Shown in pieces: positions 23,101 to 34,072 of a DNA stretch of 64,000 bases (positions within the stretch are counted from its first letter, which is position 1; the number at the start of each line of letters is the position of its first letter). The notes below the pieces were generated by a model, which had not been told where the DNA came from, searched no databases, and saw only the letters and a program-made list of their open reading frames with translations. This DNA comes from Vitrella brassicaformis (lineage: Eukaryota; Sar; Vitrellaceae). Both the position numbers and the translations under genes were made by a program. The stretch covers positions 62,001 to 126,000 of the forward strand of contig CDMY01000144.1 of assembly GCA_001179505.1 (NCBI GenBank). The letters are read 5' to 3'.

Positions 23101-26100
23101 GTAGTTAGATCATCTAGCTCATCTAGCTGCCTGCCGCCACCCATTTTCAACCCGTTGGCATTGAGGTATATCCTTGGATGGTAGTAGACACGCTCCACCG
23201 ACACTCCCTCACCTGAGGGATCAAGAGCAGCCAAGGACCACCCTGGCCGTTTTTGTGGTGTCTCCTTCCTCCTGCCTCTTCACCGACCGAAGTGAGTGTA
23301 TGCGGTAAGTGTGAAGACGTAATCGAGACCGAAGTGGAGAGGGAAGTCAGGCAGCAACACCTCACTACCCTCCAGATTGGTCAGAGCGTCGCTGTCAACG
23401 AGACACACACGACACATGAACACATCGATGTGCGCATCCATGCATGCAAACACACATGGATTCGGTGAACCCCCATCGGGCCTCGAGGGTGTAGTTGGCG
23501 GCGCCCGTGAAGCCAAACCACCTCACGACCAGCGACGGGCTGTCAGACGACGGCGAAGCCCCCACACTGCCGGCATTGAGCTCCTCCGTCAGAGCCGGCC
23601 GTCTGTAGGAGAAGGCAAGGTCGCCCTTCAGGGGTGCGCCGGGCGCTGCATGGACGGCAGCAGCGAGAGACAGACCCAACAGAGTCTGCTGTCCTTATGT
23701 GTGACTTCGTCAGTCCTTACAATAGATGACCAGCTTTCGGTCGCCCGCTTCCTCGTTGACATTGGCATTGCCGGCCTGCGACAGAAACGAGACATAGATG
23801 CGATGCGATATTCCCATATATATGTCTGTGTGTCTCTCTGGCTGAGGGAGGGAGGATACGTACGTAGTCAACGGTGAGAGTGGTGCCGTTGATGTTGACA
23901 TAGATCTCCGAGGTGCTCTGCGGCACCGCCTCCACTGAATAAGACTGGTCGACACAAACGAACATACACGCAGGAAGAGGCAGAAAGTCTTGTCAGTGAC
24001 GCTGGTATGGATGACTGATAGGCAGGCGCTTACCTGGTCAGAGAGCTTGGTGAGCGTGTCTTTGGTCAAGTTGACTACGCCGCCTGCACACACGCACACA
24101 CACACACACAAACGGAGTCATGCATGAAGTATGTAATATATTGTGTGCACACCGACCCTCAAAAGTGGGCATGACTGCATACAGGTCTCGCAACGGCTCG
24201 GACCTGACGCAGCAAGATATGTATGTGGGTCACCTCACCGGTGCACCTCTCCTGCTGGCCTGAACGTCCTTTACTGACTGACCATGTGACAGTGACGGTG
24301 AAAGGGCTGTTGGCGTACTCGGGAACCGTCAGATTCACCGACGGAGGCGTCGTATCTGCCCCAACCAACACGTAACAATCAGCGACAATGTGGATGCGAA
24401 TTCGATTATTTGGCAGATTAGTGAGTCACCATATCGGAATTCGAACTCCTTGCCGTTGAATCTGAGCTGTCCCTGCGGCATTATCTTGACGGTGAATGGG
24501 AAGTCCTCCTCGCCGTAGCCCGGGTATACCCCAGCGGCCGTCACATTGGTGTCGTCAGTGTCAGTGTCATTTTGCCGCGTCACATTGAACTTGGCCAGGA
24601 ATGCAGTGTTGTTCAGCTCAGCCAAATCAACTGCACGTCCACACATACATGGATGGAGAGAGGCCCTTGTTCACGTCACGCAGCCAGCTGTTTGTTGTGC
24701 TTTTGGTGTGCTGACTGAATAGATAGGGCTCGATCTCGACCAGACGATTGACGTCCACAAAGCTTGTGAACATGTCCCTGTGGGTCGATGCATGGTATGC
24801 AATGGGAGGGCAGGCGCATACACGGCCGGGCGTCTGATCCCTCCATGTGTCTCACATGACATGGCACTCACCTTCTGTGTGGAGACGTGAACTGGATGAA
24901 CAATCCGTTGGCCACCTCTCTGGTGGTCAGCGTGCCGAAAGGGTTCACTTCCACAGGAAAGGATATGTCCACGTCAGGCGCAACATTGTCTGCACAACAC
25001 AGATACAAATTCAAAGGCGCGTACACGGCTCCTCTGCATGATATTGTGCCAATGCAAGCCGCTCACAGAAGAGAAACGAGACGTTGGCAGTTAGGGCGGT
25101 GTTGGGGTTGTTGTTGACGGTCGCCACGCGGAATGCGGGCAGATAGATGTTGATGGGCCCGGCGTGTCCCGCCCCTCCCACGGCATCAAACGAATATGTG
25201 TGGTTGAGCGTGGGGTGCTTCTGCTGGTTGGACAGGACCACCCCAGGCGATGTCTCGAGGTCAGCAATGTCGAACGGCACACCCTTGTAGTTTGGCCCCA
25301 GCTCCTGGTCGAACTCAATCTGATGAGCCAGAAACACCCATGTGTATCTGTGTGTGTGTGTGTTTGTCATCCATTCACTTTTCCATCGCTCACCTCGCAA
25401 TAAACAGCGTCGAAGTAGAAGATATCAGCGGTGTTCGTGTCTCCTGGGTTATCGTATGTGCGGATCACCGCACTGGGGCCAGCCATGGTGAGGTCATAGG
25501 GCTGCGGCAGAGACAGATTGCGGCAGAGAAATTCCGACACCTCCTCACATTGGCAGATAGTGGTGGTCGGCACGTCAAAAGCGCTCGCGAGGGGCGGCGG
25601 GTCGCACCTGAACTTGCCAAGTGGACAAGGGAAGTGCATGATATCGGAGAAGAGAGGGTAGTCAACTCTCGTGATGCTGGGGTCGAGATGGCCGAAGCAG
25701 TCGGTGCCCTGCCCGTTCCCGGTGACGATAAAGCCGGACGACAGCTCTGCATCGAGCTCCTCCCTCAGCACATCCCGGTCCACCCCACAAACTTGCTGCA
25801 GCCCGCTGGTATCCTCCACAGCGCCGTCAAGACAGGAAGCGCCACAGACAAACGAGCCGTCACCCTGGTCCCCTCCAAGCCCTCCGCCAACGCCCCCATT
25901 GCAAACACACTCGCCCGTATCAGCGTTGCACGCTATGGTGCCGTTGAGACATGTGAACGTATACACGTTGTCGTGGGTGTAGCGGTAGGTCAGCTCATCG
26001 CCGGCCAGCGTGGTGATGGCGAAAGACCAGTCCGCCGCCTCGCTCAGCTGCTGGCAGCGAAGCCGCTCCTCGATAGAGATGCCAGTGCAGTAGGCCGTGC

Positions 26101-26284
26101 GGTTGAGCTGGCTGTCGTATGTGTTGTTGGTGCAGTACTGGCCTTCATAGATGCCCTTGTGGTAGGCCAGCGGATCGTCAGCTGTCTGAAGGCCACGAGG
26201 GAAGCGGAGAGCAAATGCCGCTGGGCTCAGCAAGCACAGCGCGGCAAGACACCAGCAGCAAGATGATGGCACCGCTGAGCCCAT
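20132..26284 (-). CDS. Large type I membrane protein with a polyproline cytoplasmic tail
   Basis: The ATG at 26284 gives a strong signal peptide (GSAVPSSCCWCLAALCLLSP, then AAFALRF). The ectodomain has many Asn-X-Ser/Thr sites and Cys-rich, EGF-like spacing (FTCLNGTIACNADTGECVCN). Beta-rich stretches follow (PINIYLPAFRVATV, SFPVEVNPFGTLTTREV, DFPFTVKIMPQGQLRFNG, SPFTVTVTWSV). A single membrane helix spans an exon junction near 21975-22090: WWIYLIVAG joined to AVLLAVSGCCIFYWGYVNP. The inside begins with a basic helical region (KITQRISDFATLNLLTQRR, KERKEARKAAKRREQ). A tail of some hundreds of residues follows with repeated polyproline runs and FGFGT, down to a stop at 20134-20132. Domain family not recognised. 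It may be a surface receptor or adhesin linked to SH3- or profilin-type partners (inference). A split into two genes cannot be excluded. Confidence 0.6.
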
Positions 26285-26612
26285 TCCGTCGCCAGAGAGC
26301 CTTTTGCACTGCTTCGCGAAACCACTGCATGCATTGGGGGCGCCCCCCATCCCTAGCTCGCACCCGGCGTCTCGTTTCAGCATACCTCTGTGGTTGATAA
26401 GGGCTGGCGACCTACAGACTAGAGTGGAGCCAGAGATAGATGGATGAGCATGACATCCACAGGCCATATGTCAATATGGCATGGACGGCATCCATGGGTC
26501 GATGACTATATGACGGTCGTACTGTTTGTGAATATTGACATCAACAAATACATGTACACAAGCGGGTCACCGCAAAGTACACTCATCCACAGCGATGGAC
26601 TGTACACTTCCC
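26285..26612. other. Spacer upstream of the membrane-protein gene
   Basis: This 5' region of the 26284 gene has an upstream in-frame ATG near 26380 (MLKRDAGCELGMGG). That could extend the protein but would bury the signal peptide. It also contains the 3' flank of the gene ending at 26613. Nothing else is seen. Confidence 0.4.
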
Positions 26613-27494
26613 TCAATCTCCCTTGCCATCCCGACCCCCATCCCTTGGTAAACCATCCCTTGCCTCAACCTCAGCCCAGTGCGGCAGGGGAGACAGGTGC
26701 TGTCCTCGAGGCTCCATGAGGTCATTGAACATGTTGACGGCCGACCGCAGATCTCGCTGCAATGATTGCCGGGTACATGGCCGCCCCACAGCCACCGACC
26801 TGGTATCGCCATCCTTCCCCTTGTCTCTCCACCGGATATACAGTTGGTGGCTCACGGCAGGAGGCTTTGGCCGATCGAGCTGGGTCACCATCCCCGGCCG
26901 ACCCCCTCCGACGCCCGTCTGCGCCAGCTGATCGGCGAGGTATTCCCTCGCCTCAAGGAGGGACATGACGCTTCCCTCAGGAATGTGTGATAGGGGCCGG
27001 CTCAGGGCGGAGATGGGCAGCTTGCGGCCAGGGATGGGACTCCCCGAATCGGGGCGCCACTCTTCGTCACCATCTTGCTGGATGGGAGGGGATGGTGTGT
27101 CAGAGGGGCCAGCACGTGTGAAGTCGGCTGGCCAAACAAATAACAGCTGGAGGTGCGATCAATGGCAGTGACATCTCACCTTTGTATCTGTCGAGGGCTT
27201 CTCGCTCGGTCTGGCAGCCGTCTTCTTCGATCAGCGACAAAGGCCAGGGAGGCTGTGGGAGGCCGTCAGCACCTCAACAGGGCACCGCCTGCGCAACACC
27301 TCAACAGGGCGGCGCGGAGAGAGGAATGAGGGCGAGAAGAATGGCGATGGGCCGGCTGGGGGCGGCCGAAACTGGAATGAGGGTGAGGAGAATGGCGATG
27401 GGCCATGAAAGATGTGCTGGGTCTGCCGTGTCGGCCTCGCCCCATCTCCAGCGTCGGGGGTGCCTTGGTTGATCCGCGGTTCCCCCCTATCCAT
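26613..27494 (-). CDS. Hypothetical protein with Pro/Ser/Phe repeats and a conserved-looking C-terminus
   Basis: The ATG at 27494 (MDRGEPRINQGTPDAG) leads into an imperfect repeat (GPSPFSSPSFQFRPPPA, GPSPFFSPSFLSPRR). A likely 51-nt intron follows, then PPWPLSLIEEDGCQTEREAL. After a second intron the last exon reads ADFTRAGPSDTPSPPIQQ, LLEAREYLADQLAQTGVGG, VSHQLYIRWRDKGKDGDTR and QSLQRDLRSAVNMFNDLMEP before the stop at 26613. All three exons join in frame with standard splice sites. I do not recognise the family. The start lies 313 bp from the divergent RAP-protein start. Confidence 0.55.
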
Positions 27495-27753
27495 CGCAAT
27501 GAGTGGTCACGGGATATGGGGCAGATCCGACTGACCGTGCGAGCCTGCAAAGGAATCGATATCCAATGCGTGTATGAGTGGCTGTCCATCGGTGCCCGTT
27601 CTTTCGCTCACCGTCAACGGATGGCACCGCAGCAAACGGATGGTGGGACGCGCATATCGTCAGTGCAACTACGATAAGGATCTCACTCTACAACCGCACA
27701 GACACAGATTCGACACTTCAACAGCACCTACAGGAGCGCACGTCGATCGGCGC

Positions 27754-27764
27754 CAAGCTCGCAC
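27754..27764 (-). promoter_or_regulatory. TGCGAGCT-type element upstream of the RAP gene
   Basis: CAAGCTCGCAC here is the reverse form of the TGCGAGCT core found in other divergent spacers of this window (5622, 5648, 38576, 42191, 59630, 59646). It lies 44 bp before the ATG at 27808. Regulatory role is inferred. Confidence 0.35.
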
Positions 27765-27807
27765 GAGATCGAACAGCGAGATCGCCTTAGCATCAGATCC
27801 TCGAAGG

Positions 27808-30499
27808 ATGCATGTGCTAAGGCGTCCGTCGTCATCGCGGCTCTGCACCGCTCGGACCAGCAGATCTGCCGAAATCCTTCCTCAGTGTTGCGCTGCGCGT
27901 CTGTTCTCGACCTATGTTGACAGCACGGACCGCAAGACGGCCGTCAGCATCATGGAGGACCCCGCAGACATCCTCCAATACTTCATTCAGAACTCTGGTC
28001 GGTCAACACGCAAAACAACGCTCGAGATCTCACCAGTGAGTTCCTTGTTGTCTGTTATCGTGCATCACCAGACATGGATGCGCCAACATTGGAGACCACT
28101 CTGCGGTGCCTGGGCCGCATTGCCATCCGCAATGGCGCGCGGCAGATGGAGTCCATCACTGCCGATGAGCGGTTCCACCGGCTGCTGGGGACGATAGGCA
28201 GTCGGCTTGAGGAGGCTAACGGGAGGCTGCTGGCCATGCTGGCGACCGCCATGGCCTACTTCAGGAACCCTGGTGGCGAGCTGCTGGAGCTCGTGCACAA
28301 GCTGGGGGATGTGGTCATGCGCCGCGAGAACGCATTCAATCCCAGAAACCTCTCGTCACTCGCACTGGCCTTCTCCACGATGGGTGGGGGATTGGGGTGG
28401 GTGGGTGGGAAGGGCACATGAGTGTGTTGGTTGGGTTTGTCCTCTCCTCTCTTATCAGGTCACCGTGACCCGAATTTGATAGAGTTCATTCGCGTGGAGG
28501 CGGTCAAGTACATGCAGGACTTCCGCCCCAACGACCTGCACGTGATCATGGACGCCTACAGGCGGTGGGGGGTCTACAACAGGGAGCTGGCAGACATGCT
28601 CGTCGAGAGGATGACCGACGAAATCGACAGGTACACCAGCAAGGATGTCATCATGACGCTGCACGTGCTCTCACAGGTACGTACGGGCGCTAACACACGT
28701 GTGCAATCACACACATATCTCCATCCCTGCGTATCTCCCTGTGTGTGGTGTGGTGTGGCTCGCTGCAGGTCGGTCTTGCTCGCGGCTTTCTTCTGCGCCG
28801 ACTGGCCACGCTGGCATTCGAAAACCTGGGTGTGTAGGCGAGAAAAGACACTCACACGCGCACAAAACGCACACGCTGTCGGATGCGAGGCTGATTCCTG
28901 CCTGTCTGCATATAATGTATACAGGTGACTTTGACACCCGTCAGCTGGTTACACTCTTCTACTCCCTCTCGCGTTTGCGGTTCCTCTCGACCCAAAACTG
29001 CGACGATCTGATCGATGCCCTCAAGATACGCGACCTGGACCCCAAGAGCATAAACCTTGACTGCATGGCCATCGCACAGGTGACATTGACACAGACAGAC
29101 ACAGGCAGACTGTGCGGCCCACGTACATCGATCGATCTGTGCGTATGGCATGTTGTGTGCAGATTCTATTTTCCCTTGAGACGGCCGGCTACACGGAGAA
29201 CCCTGCCATCATTCAGTGCCTGGTCGACGCGTACCAGCACAAGATCACCGAGGGCAAGGCGACCGTGTCGCTCCTTGGAAAGGTCCGGTCCGCACTCACA
29301 CACGCACACTGTCCTGTCAGTCAGCACGTCGGGTTTGACCAAGCGTTCGTTGTTCTCCCCTGCTGCCTGGCTGGCTGCCTGCACCCAGGTCGACATGGCC
29401 CATGCGCTGTGTTTCTACAACCTCAAAGGTGGGCTGAGCAGCAAATGAGAGCGCATGCCATGCATCACCTCAAGGTGTGTGTCTGTGTGCGTGTCGTTGG
29501 CATTTGCGTATGTATAGGCACCCAGCCGTTGCTCGAGAAGACTCTGCAGGACATCTTTGCCGGACAAGTCACACGAAATCGGTAAGACACTACATACATA
29601 CGCATGAATCTATCCTTCATGGCTGCCTGCCTCCCTGCCTCTCAGTTTGCTGCACACCAAGCTGTGGGAGGTGATCGGCGCGCTGGAGGTGGAGCAGAAG
29701 GGGATGCGTGTGGACATCCCCGTGCAGTGGCGGGCGGCCTGCGATGAGACCGACCGTCTCGAGCAGGACAAGACCGAGACGTCCCGCGTCCACTCGGAGG
29801 TGGTCCTGGTGCTCGACAACCTCAAGGGCAAATACGCACTCAGCGTGCTCAGGAACCAACGAGCAGGTCAGCCAGTCGGTTGGTCAGTCTGCCATGCAAT
29901 GCGGTGTCTGTCAGGGGGGTGGTGTGTGGTTGTGTTGTGTGTGGTCAGGCTACTACCGTGTGGACTTGTATGACGAGGAGACCAAGATAGCCATCGACCT
30001 CGACACCGTCAACAGACCTGTGGGGAGGCTCCTCAAACACAGGTAGGTCACAAACACACACCCGCTGATGGTCTGCCGGTTGGTTTGCACAAAACTTGTG
30101 ATCGTCGTCTCTGTGGACTGACTGTCTTGCTTAGGCACATGTCGCTTCAGGGTTACCGCCCCGTCTCACTGGACTACTGGATGTGGAGGAGATGCAGATC
30201 GGAGGTGGGCCGCCGACTCACCCACACACACACACCAGCAACCAACCTGCGAGCCAGCATGATGTCTGTCTGTCGTATTGCCTTGCGTGCAGGAGGACCA
30301 GACTCTGTTTCTGAAGCAACTGCTGACGCGGCCTTTGGTGGATGCGGGGCGGCTGGATGCGTCGGCCCTGCCTTCGGCCGACCGGCCCCAGCAACAGCAG
30401 CAGCCAGCAAAGACGGCCTTCACAGACAGTGCGTTCGTGCAGAGTGACGACGAGCGGCGGCTGACAGAGAGCGAGAGTGAGGACAGGATGAGTATGTGA
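27808..30499 (+). CDS. RAP-domain organellar RNA-binding protein
   Basis: The ATG at 27808 gives an Arg/Ser-rich, acid-free leader (MHVLRRPSSSRLCTARTSRS, then CCAARLFSTYV) typical of a mitochondrial presequence. Many small exons encode tandem helical repeats of about 35-38 residues, for example TLETTLRCLGRIAIRNG, NPRNLSSLALAFSTMG, RPNDLHVIMDAYRRWGVYN, SKDVIMTLHVLSQV, DTRQLVTLFYSLSRLRF and DCMAIAQILFSLETAGY. These are of the octo/heptatricopeptide kind. The C-terminal RAP domain shows YRVDLYDEETKIAIDLDTVN, LLKHRHMSLQGYRPVSLDYW and LFLKQLL. Such proteins handle organellar rRNA and mRNA, and the family is expanded in apicomplexans. A Gln/Asp/Ser-rich tail ends at 30499. The target is probably mitochondrial, judged from the leader. 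Confidence 0.82.
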
Positions 30500-31746
30500 T
30501 GGAATGGGATCCATCCGTGTGATGTGAGTGGATGGGCCCTTCTTTGGCTTGTGCGAGGAGTGGATGAAGTCACTGACTGCACTTGTGGGTGCTTCAATGT
30601 CGGGGGATAGATAGGCTGGCGTCTGCCAGTGTCGTGCTAGTTGGTCTGCTTGAAATGGTCACCATCGATTGGTCGTAGCCAATGGATGGCGCACACTTCA
30701 GGGGGCTGACGAGCACTCACTGGCAAACTGGCAAACGACACGAAATGGATGGATGCCATGCAGAGAGCCGGGTCCATGAGTCATTCTTTGGATCAGAGAC
30801 GCAGGCAGGCAGCCGCAGGGTCTGACAGAGACACGTTGAGTACAACGTGAAGACACGTCATAAACACGTATGTCCCGTCTCGCAAGCGCGGCTGCATTCC
30901 GTGTCTGCCAGTGGACGTTTACATAGCCAAACTCACACCATTGGGGTAGCTTCTATCGACCACTCAACGGTGTCTGAGATCGGCGATGGGAACGGCCTCC
31001 AGCGGACAAGGAGCAACGCACAAGTAGGTCCATGAGATCACATCGATCAGGACACACACGGACGCCAACCCAACCGCCCACCCACCAGCCCGCTCCTCTT
31101 CTGACGTCTCTGTGTCTACCCTCTCGCTGTGTGTCGGTCTGTGCACGACGTGAAAGACAGGAGGGCGGATACGCGGTGTGATGACGACAGAACCCCGCAG
31201 CAGACACACACCCGAGACCGCCGACATCGACCATTTCAAGTACGCCAACCAGTCAAGCAAAAGAGAGACGACACATTCAGGGGCTCATTCAGGAGCTGCC
31301 CTGACCCGAGGGGGCAGAGTGAGCTGAAAAAGGGCTCCTCCTCTCGTCCCCCACATTGCATCGCACACGATCACATACATATACGTGGCGGTATACGTCG
31401 AGAAAGGCGATATGTTATGTTATGTACACTTGGAGGGGAGCCGGGCAGGAAAAACACACACACACGCAGACAGACAGACAGACACACGGACGGATGGCTG
31501 TGGACACCATACACGACACCAGTAGCGAGCGGGTGTAGTCGTCACCTCCCACGCACCGCCACAACCCCTGGTGGGCGGATGGCCGGTTGCGTCGCAACCA
31601 TCGTCACGCCAGGAGAGTTGGCACGAATGGGACGGTGATGACCTGACCAACGGCCGTACGCCTTGCTTGAAAACACAAATCAAAACTGTCGCAAGACCAT
31701 CATCGTCATGCAGAATGGCAGGCAGGCAGCCCGTGAGGTCGGTCGG
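30500..31746. other. Convergent intergenic region, 1.2 kb
   Basis: This lies between the 3' ends of the RAP gene (+) and the ALAD gene (-). It is mostly non-repetitive with CA/GACA tracts near 31450-31485. Open frames are short and show no protein-like pattern on either strand. Confidence 0.45.
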
Positions 31747-33755
31747 TCACTGTTCTTTGAGCCACTTGAGCAGCTGTGGGGTGAAGTAGGATATCACGAT
31801 GTCCGCACCCGCACGCTGAATGGACGTGATGGTCTCCAACACCTGACATGAGAAGACAGACCGTTGCAGCAAGGCAAGGCGACCCTGGTCTGGTCGTCCG
31901 GCCTCCCTCCCTCACCGCTGTCTTCAGGTCGAATGCTCCATGCTGCGCACCGAAGTACAGCATGGCGTACTCACCCGACACCTACCATTCCCGACACACA
32001 ACACAACCATCCCTCTCGCCATGTGTATGGTTGATTGATGCATCCATGTAGGCGGGCGACTCAGTTGCAGCCCTACCTGGTAGGCGGCGATTGGCAGGGT
32101 GGTGCGGTTGCGGACCTCCCGGATGACGTCGAGGTAGACCCCCGCCGGCTTGACCATGAGGAAGTCCGCGCCCTCGTCCGCATCGCGCACCGACGCACGG
32201 ATGGCCAGGCCACGGGAGCCGGGGGGAAGCTGACAGACAGAGGGACGGACGGATGGATGGAGAGACGCCAGTCCATCTCATCTATTGTGTGTATGTGTGT
32301 GTGCGTCCCCGATCCCTCCCTGTGCCTACCCACCCTACCTGGTATCCCTTTCTGTCTCCGAATCCCGGTGCAGACCCGGCGGCGTCGCGGAAGGGGCCGT
32401 AGAAGCACGACGCAAACTTGGACGAATAGCTCATCACAGGGATCTAACGGAACATCACGTACGTACGTACGTACGTACACCAACCACACGAACGTGTGCA
32501 CTTCAGTGGTGTCTGTCGTGGGTGTAGTGTCGCTCCACCCGCTGCCTCACGTACTTACGTGTTCGTATCCCTCGCTCTTGAGGAGCTGCTTGATGGCGGC
32601 CACCCGCCCGTCCATCATGTCCGACGGCGCTATCACGTCCGCACCTGCCTTGACGTACGCTAGCGACACCTGGTTGAGTGACACACGCATGGACAGAGAG
32701 AGGACCAAACACACCAAGTGTCATTCATATTGGTTGGACGAGAGATGGTGTTCTGGCTGGCTTATATTATATGGGTACCTACCTCTGCGAGCCTCTGGAT
32801 TGACTGCGTGTTGGCGATCCTGCCGTGAGGATTCAGCAAGCCGCAGTGGCCATGATCTGATCAATAGGTGAATGGATCAACAAGTAAGAGTAGGTCACAC
32901 ACAGTCCGTCTGTCTGCCTGACCGACCTACCTGTGTATTCACAGAGGCAGACGTCAGCGACGAGGAGAGTGCTGATGCTGCGGATGACAGCGGATGCACT
33001 AAGCAGCTGCAGAGCCAACACCACAGGACTCTCGGGGCAGTCCGCCCAGCTGCCAGTGCTGTCTGCAGCGGAATTCACACATATATGCACAAGCCAAGGC
33101 TACATAAACGAGACACTCGTCCCCGTGCTTGCTTCACCACACCACGCACCTTTGACAGACTGTGGGACGACCCCGAAGAGCAGCACGGCCCTGAGGCCCT
33201 CATGCACCAGACGCTCCACCTCAGACACCACACGCCTGATGGACCAACACCATCCATCGACAGTGAATCAATGAGACAGAATGGACGAGCGCAAATCTCT
33301 GTCTGTGCATTCATTGTGTGAGTGCCCATCCCATCCACACGTGCGTACCTGTATCCGTATCGGCATTGCCCAGGCATGGAGGGTATCTCCTCACACCCAT
33401 CCGCCTCATGCGTCACGAACAGCGGATACACCAGGTTGGCTGGCGATATCGGCGCCACGCCCTGCCACGAACGCAAAGTCCTGCTCGAGTACCCCTGATG
33501 CAGACAGTGGGCAACCGGCGGCGCAGAAGTGCCCGACGACTCGCCGCCTCCCGTCAGCCGCGACGTCGCAGCGGGCGACGAGCATCCCGACGTGTGGTGG
33601 GTCCAGGCCTCGTCTGTGGAGCGGCGGGTGTGCGGGATGGGAATGCGGGGGGGAGGGGACACCTCCAGGCTGGCTCCTGACGGCATGGGCGATGACAGCG
33701 TCTTCGCAGGACCACCAGCGAGGCAAAGAAGCGCCTTGTCACTCGACAGAGCCAT
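31747..33755 (-). CDS. hemB: Delta-aminolevulinic acid dehydratase (porphobilinogen synthase), zinc-type
   Basis: This condenses two 5-aminolevulinate molecules to porphobilinogen in haem and chlorophyll synthesis. Spliced motifs in order are [51 protein letters not shown] (formed across an intron), [19 protein letters not shown], the first Schiff-base lysine in [18 protein letters not shown], the second in [17 protein letters not shown], and a C-terminus [18 protein letters not shown]. The metal loop has three cysteines, the zinc-dependent form, not the aspartate-rich form usual in plant plastids. The ATG at 33755 gives about 80 N-terminal residues without a hydrophobic segment, so location is uncertain; an upstream leader exon may be missed. 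It is head-to-head with the gene at 34073. Confidence 0.92.
32457..32478. repeat. ACGT microsatellite in an ALAD intron
   Basis: This self-complementary acgt tetranucleotide run can form a short cruciform. It sits within an intron of the ALAD gene. Confidence 0.8.
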
Positions 33756-34072
33756 CACGATGAATGGAATGGTCTATGTGGGGTGTCAAGGGACGGCGAC
33801 ACTCATTCACACGATGCCAGTTTGCTCCTCTTATTTTCCACCTCGGAGGGAGCGGTTTCACGAAATGTCCTCCCTACCCGAATGCAAGCCTGTGCAGATC
33901 TCCGCATGACTTGAATCTGCATGAGCCAGTCTCTGTTTGTGCACCTGCAGCCACAGCTGAGGCGCTTTTCGACGAGATCAGCGACGATTCCTGCATGCTG
34001 TCAGCAGCACTGATGCAGCGGCTCTGAGTCAGCTCGTGCAACAACGGCGGCCTGCCAAAAGACTCACAGCAA

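Noticed and set aside
25250-26266. 338-codon plus-strand open frame opposite the ectodomain exons
   Set aside because: It is antisense to the membrane-protein exon, which has a signal peptide, N-glycosylation sites and consistent splice joins.
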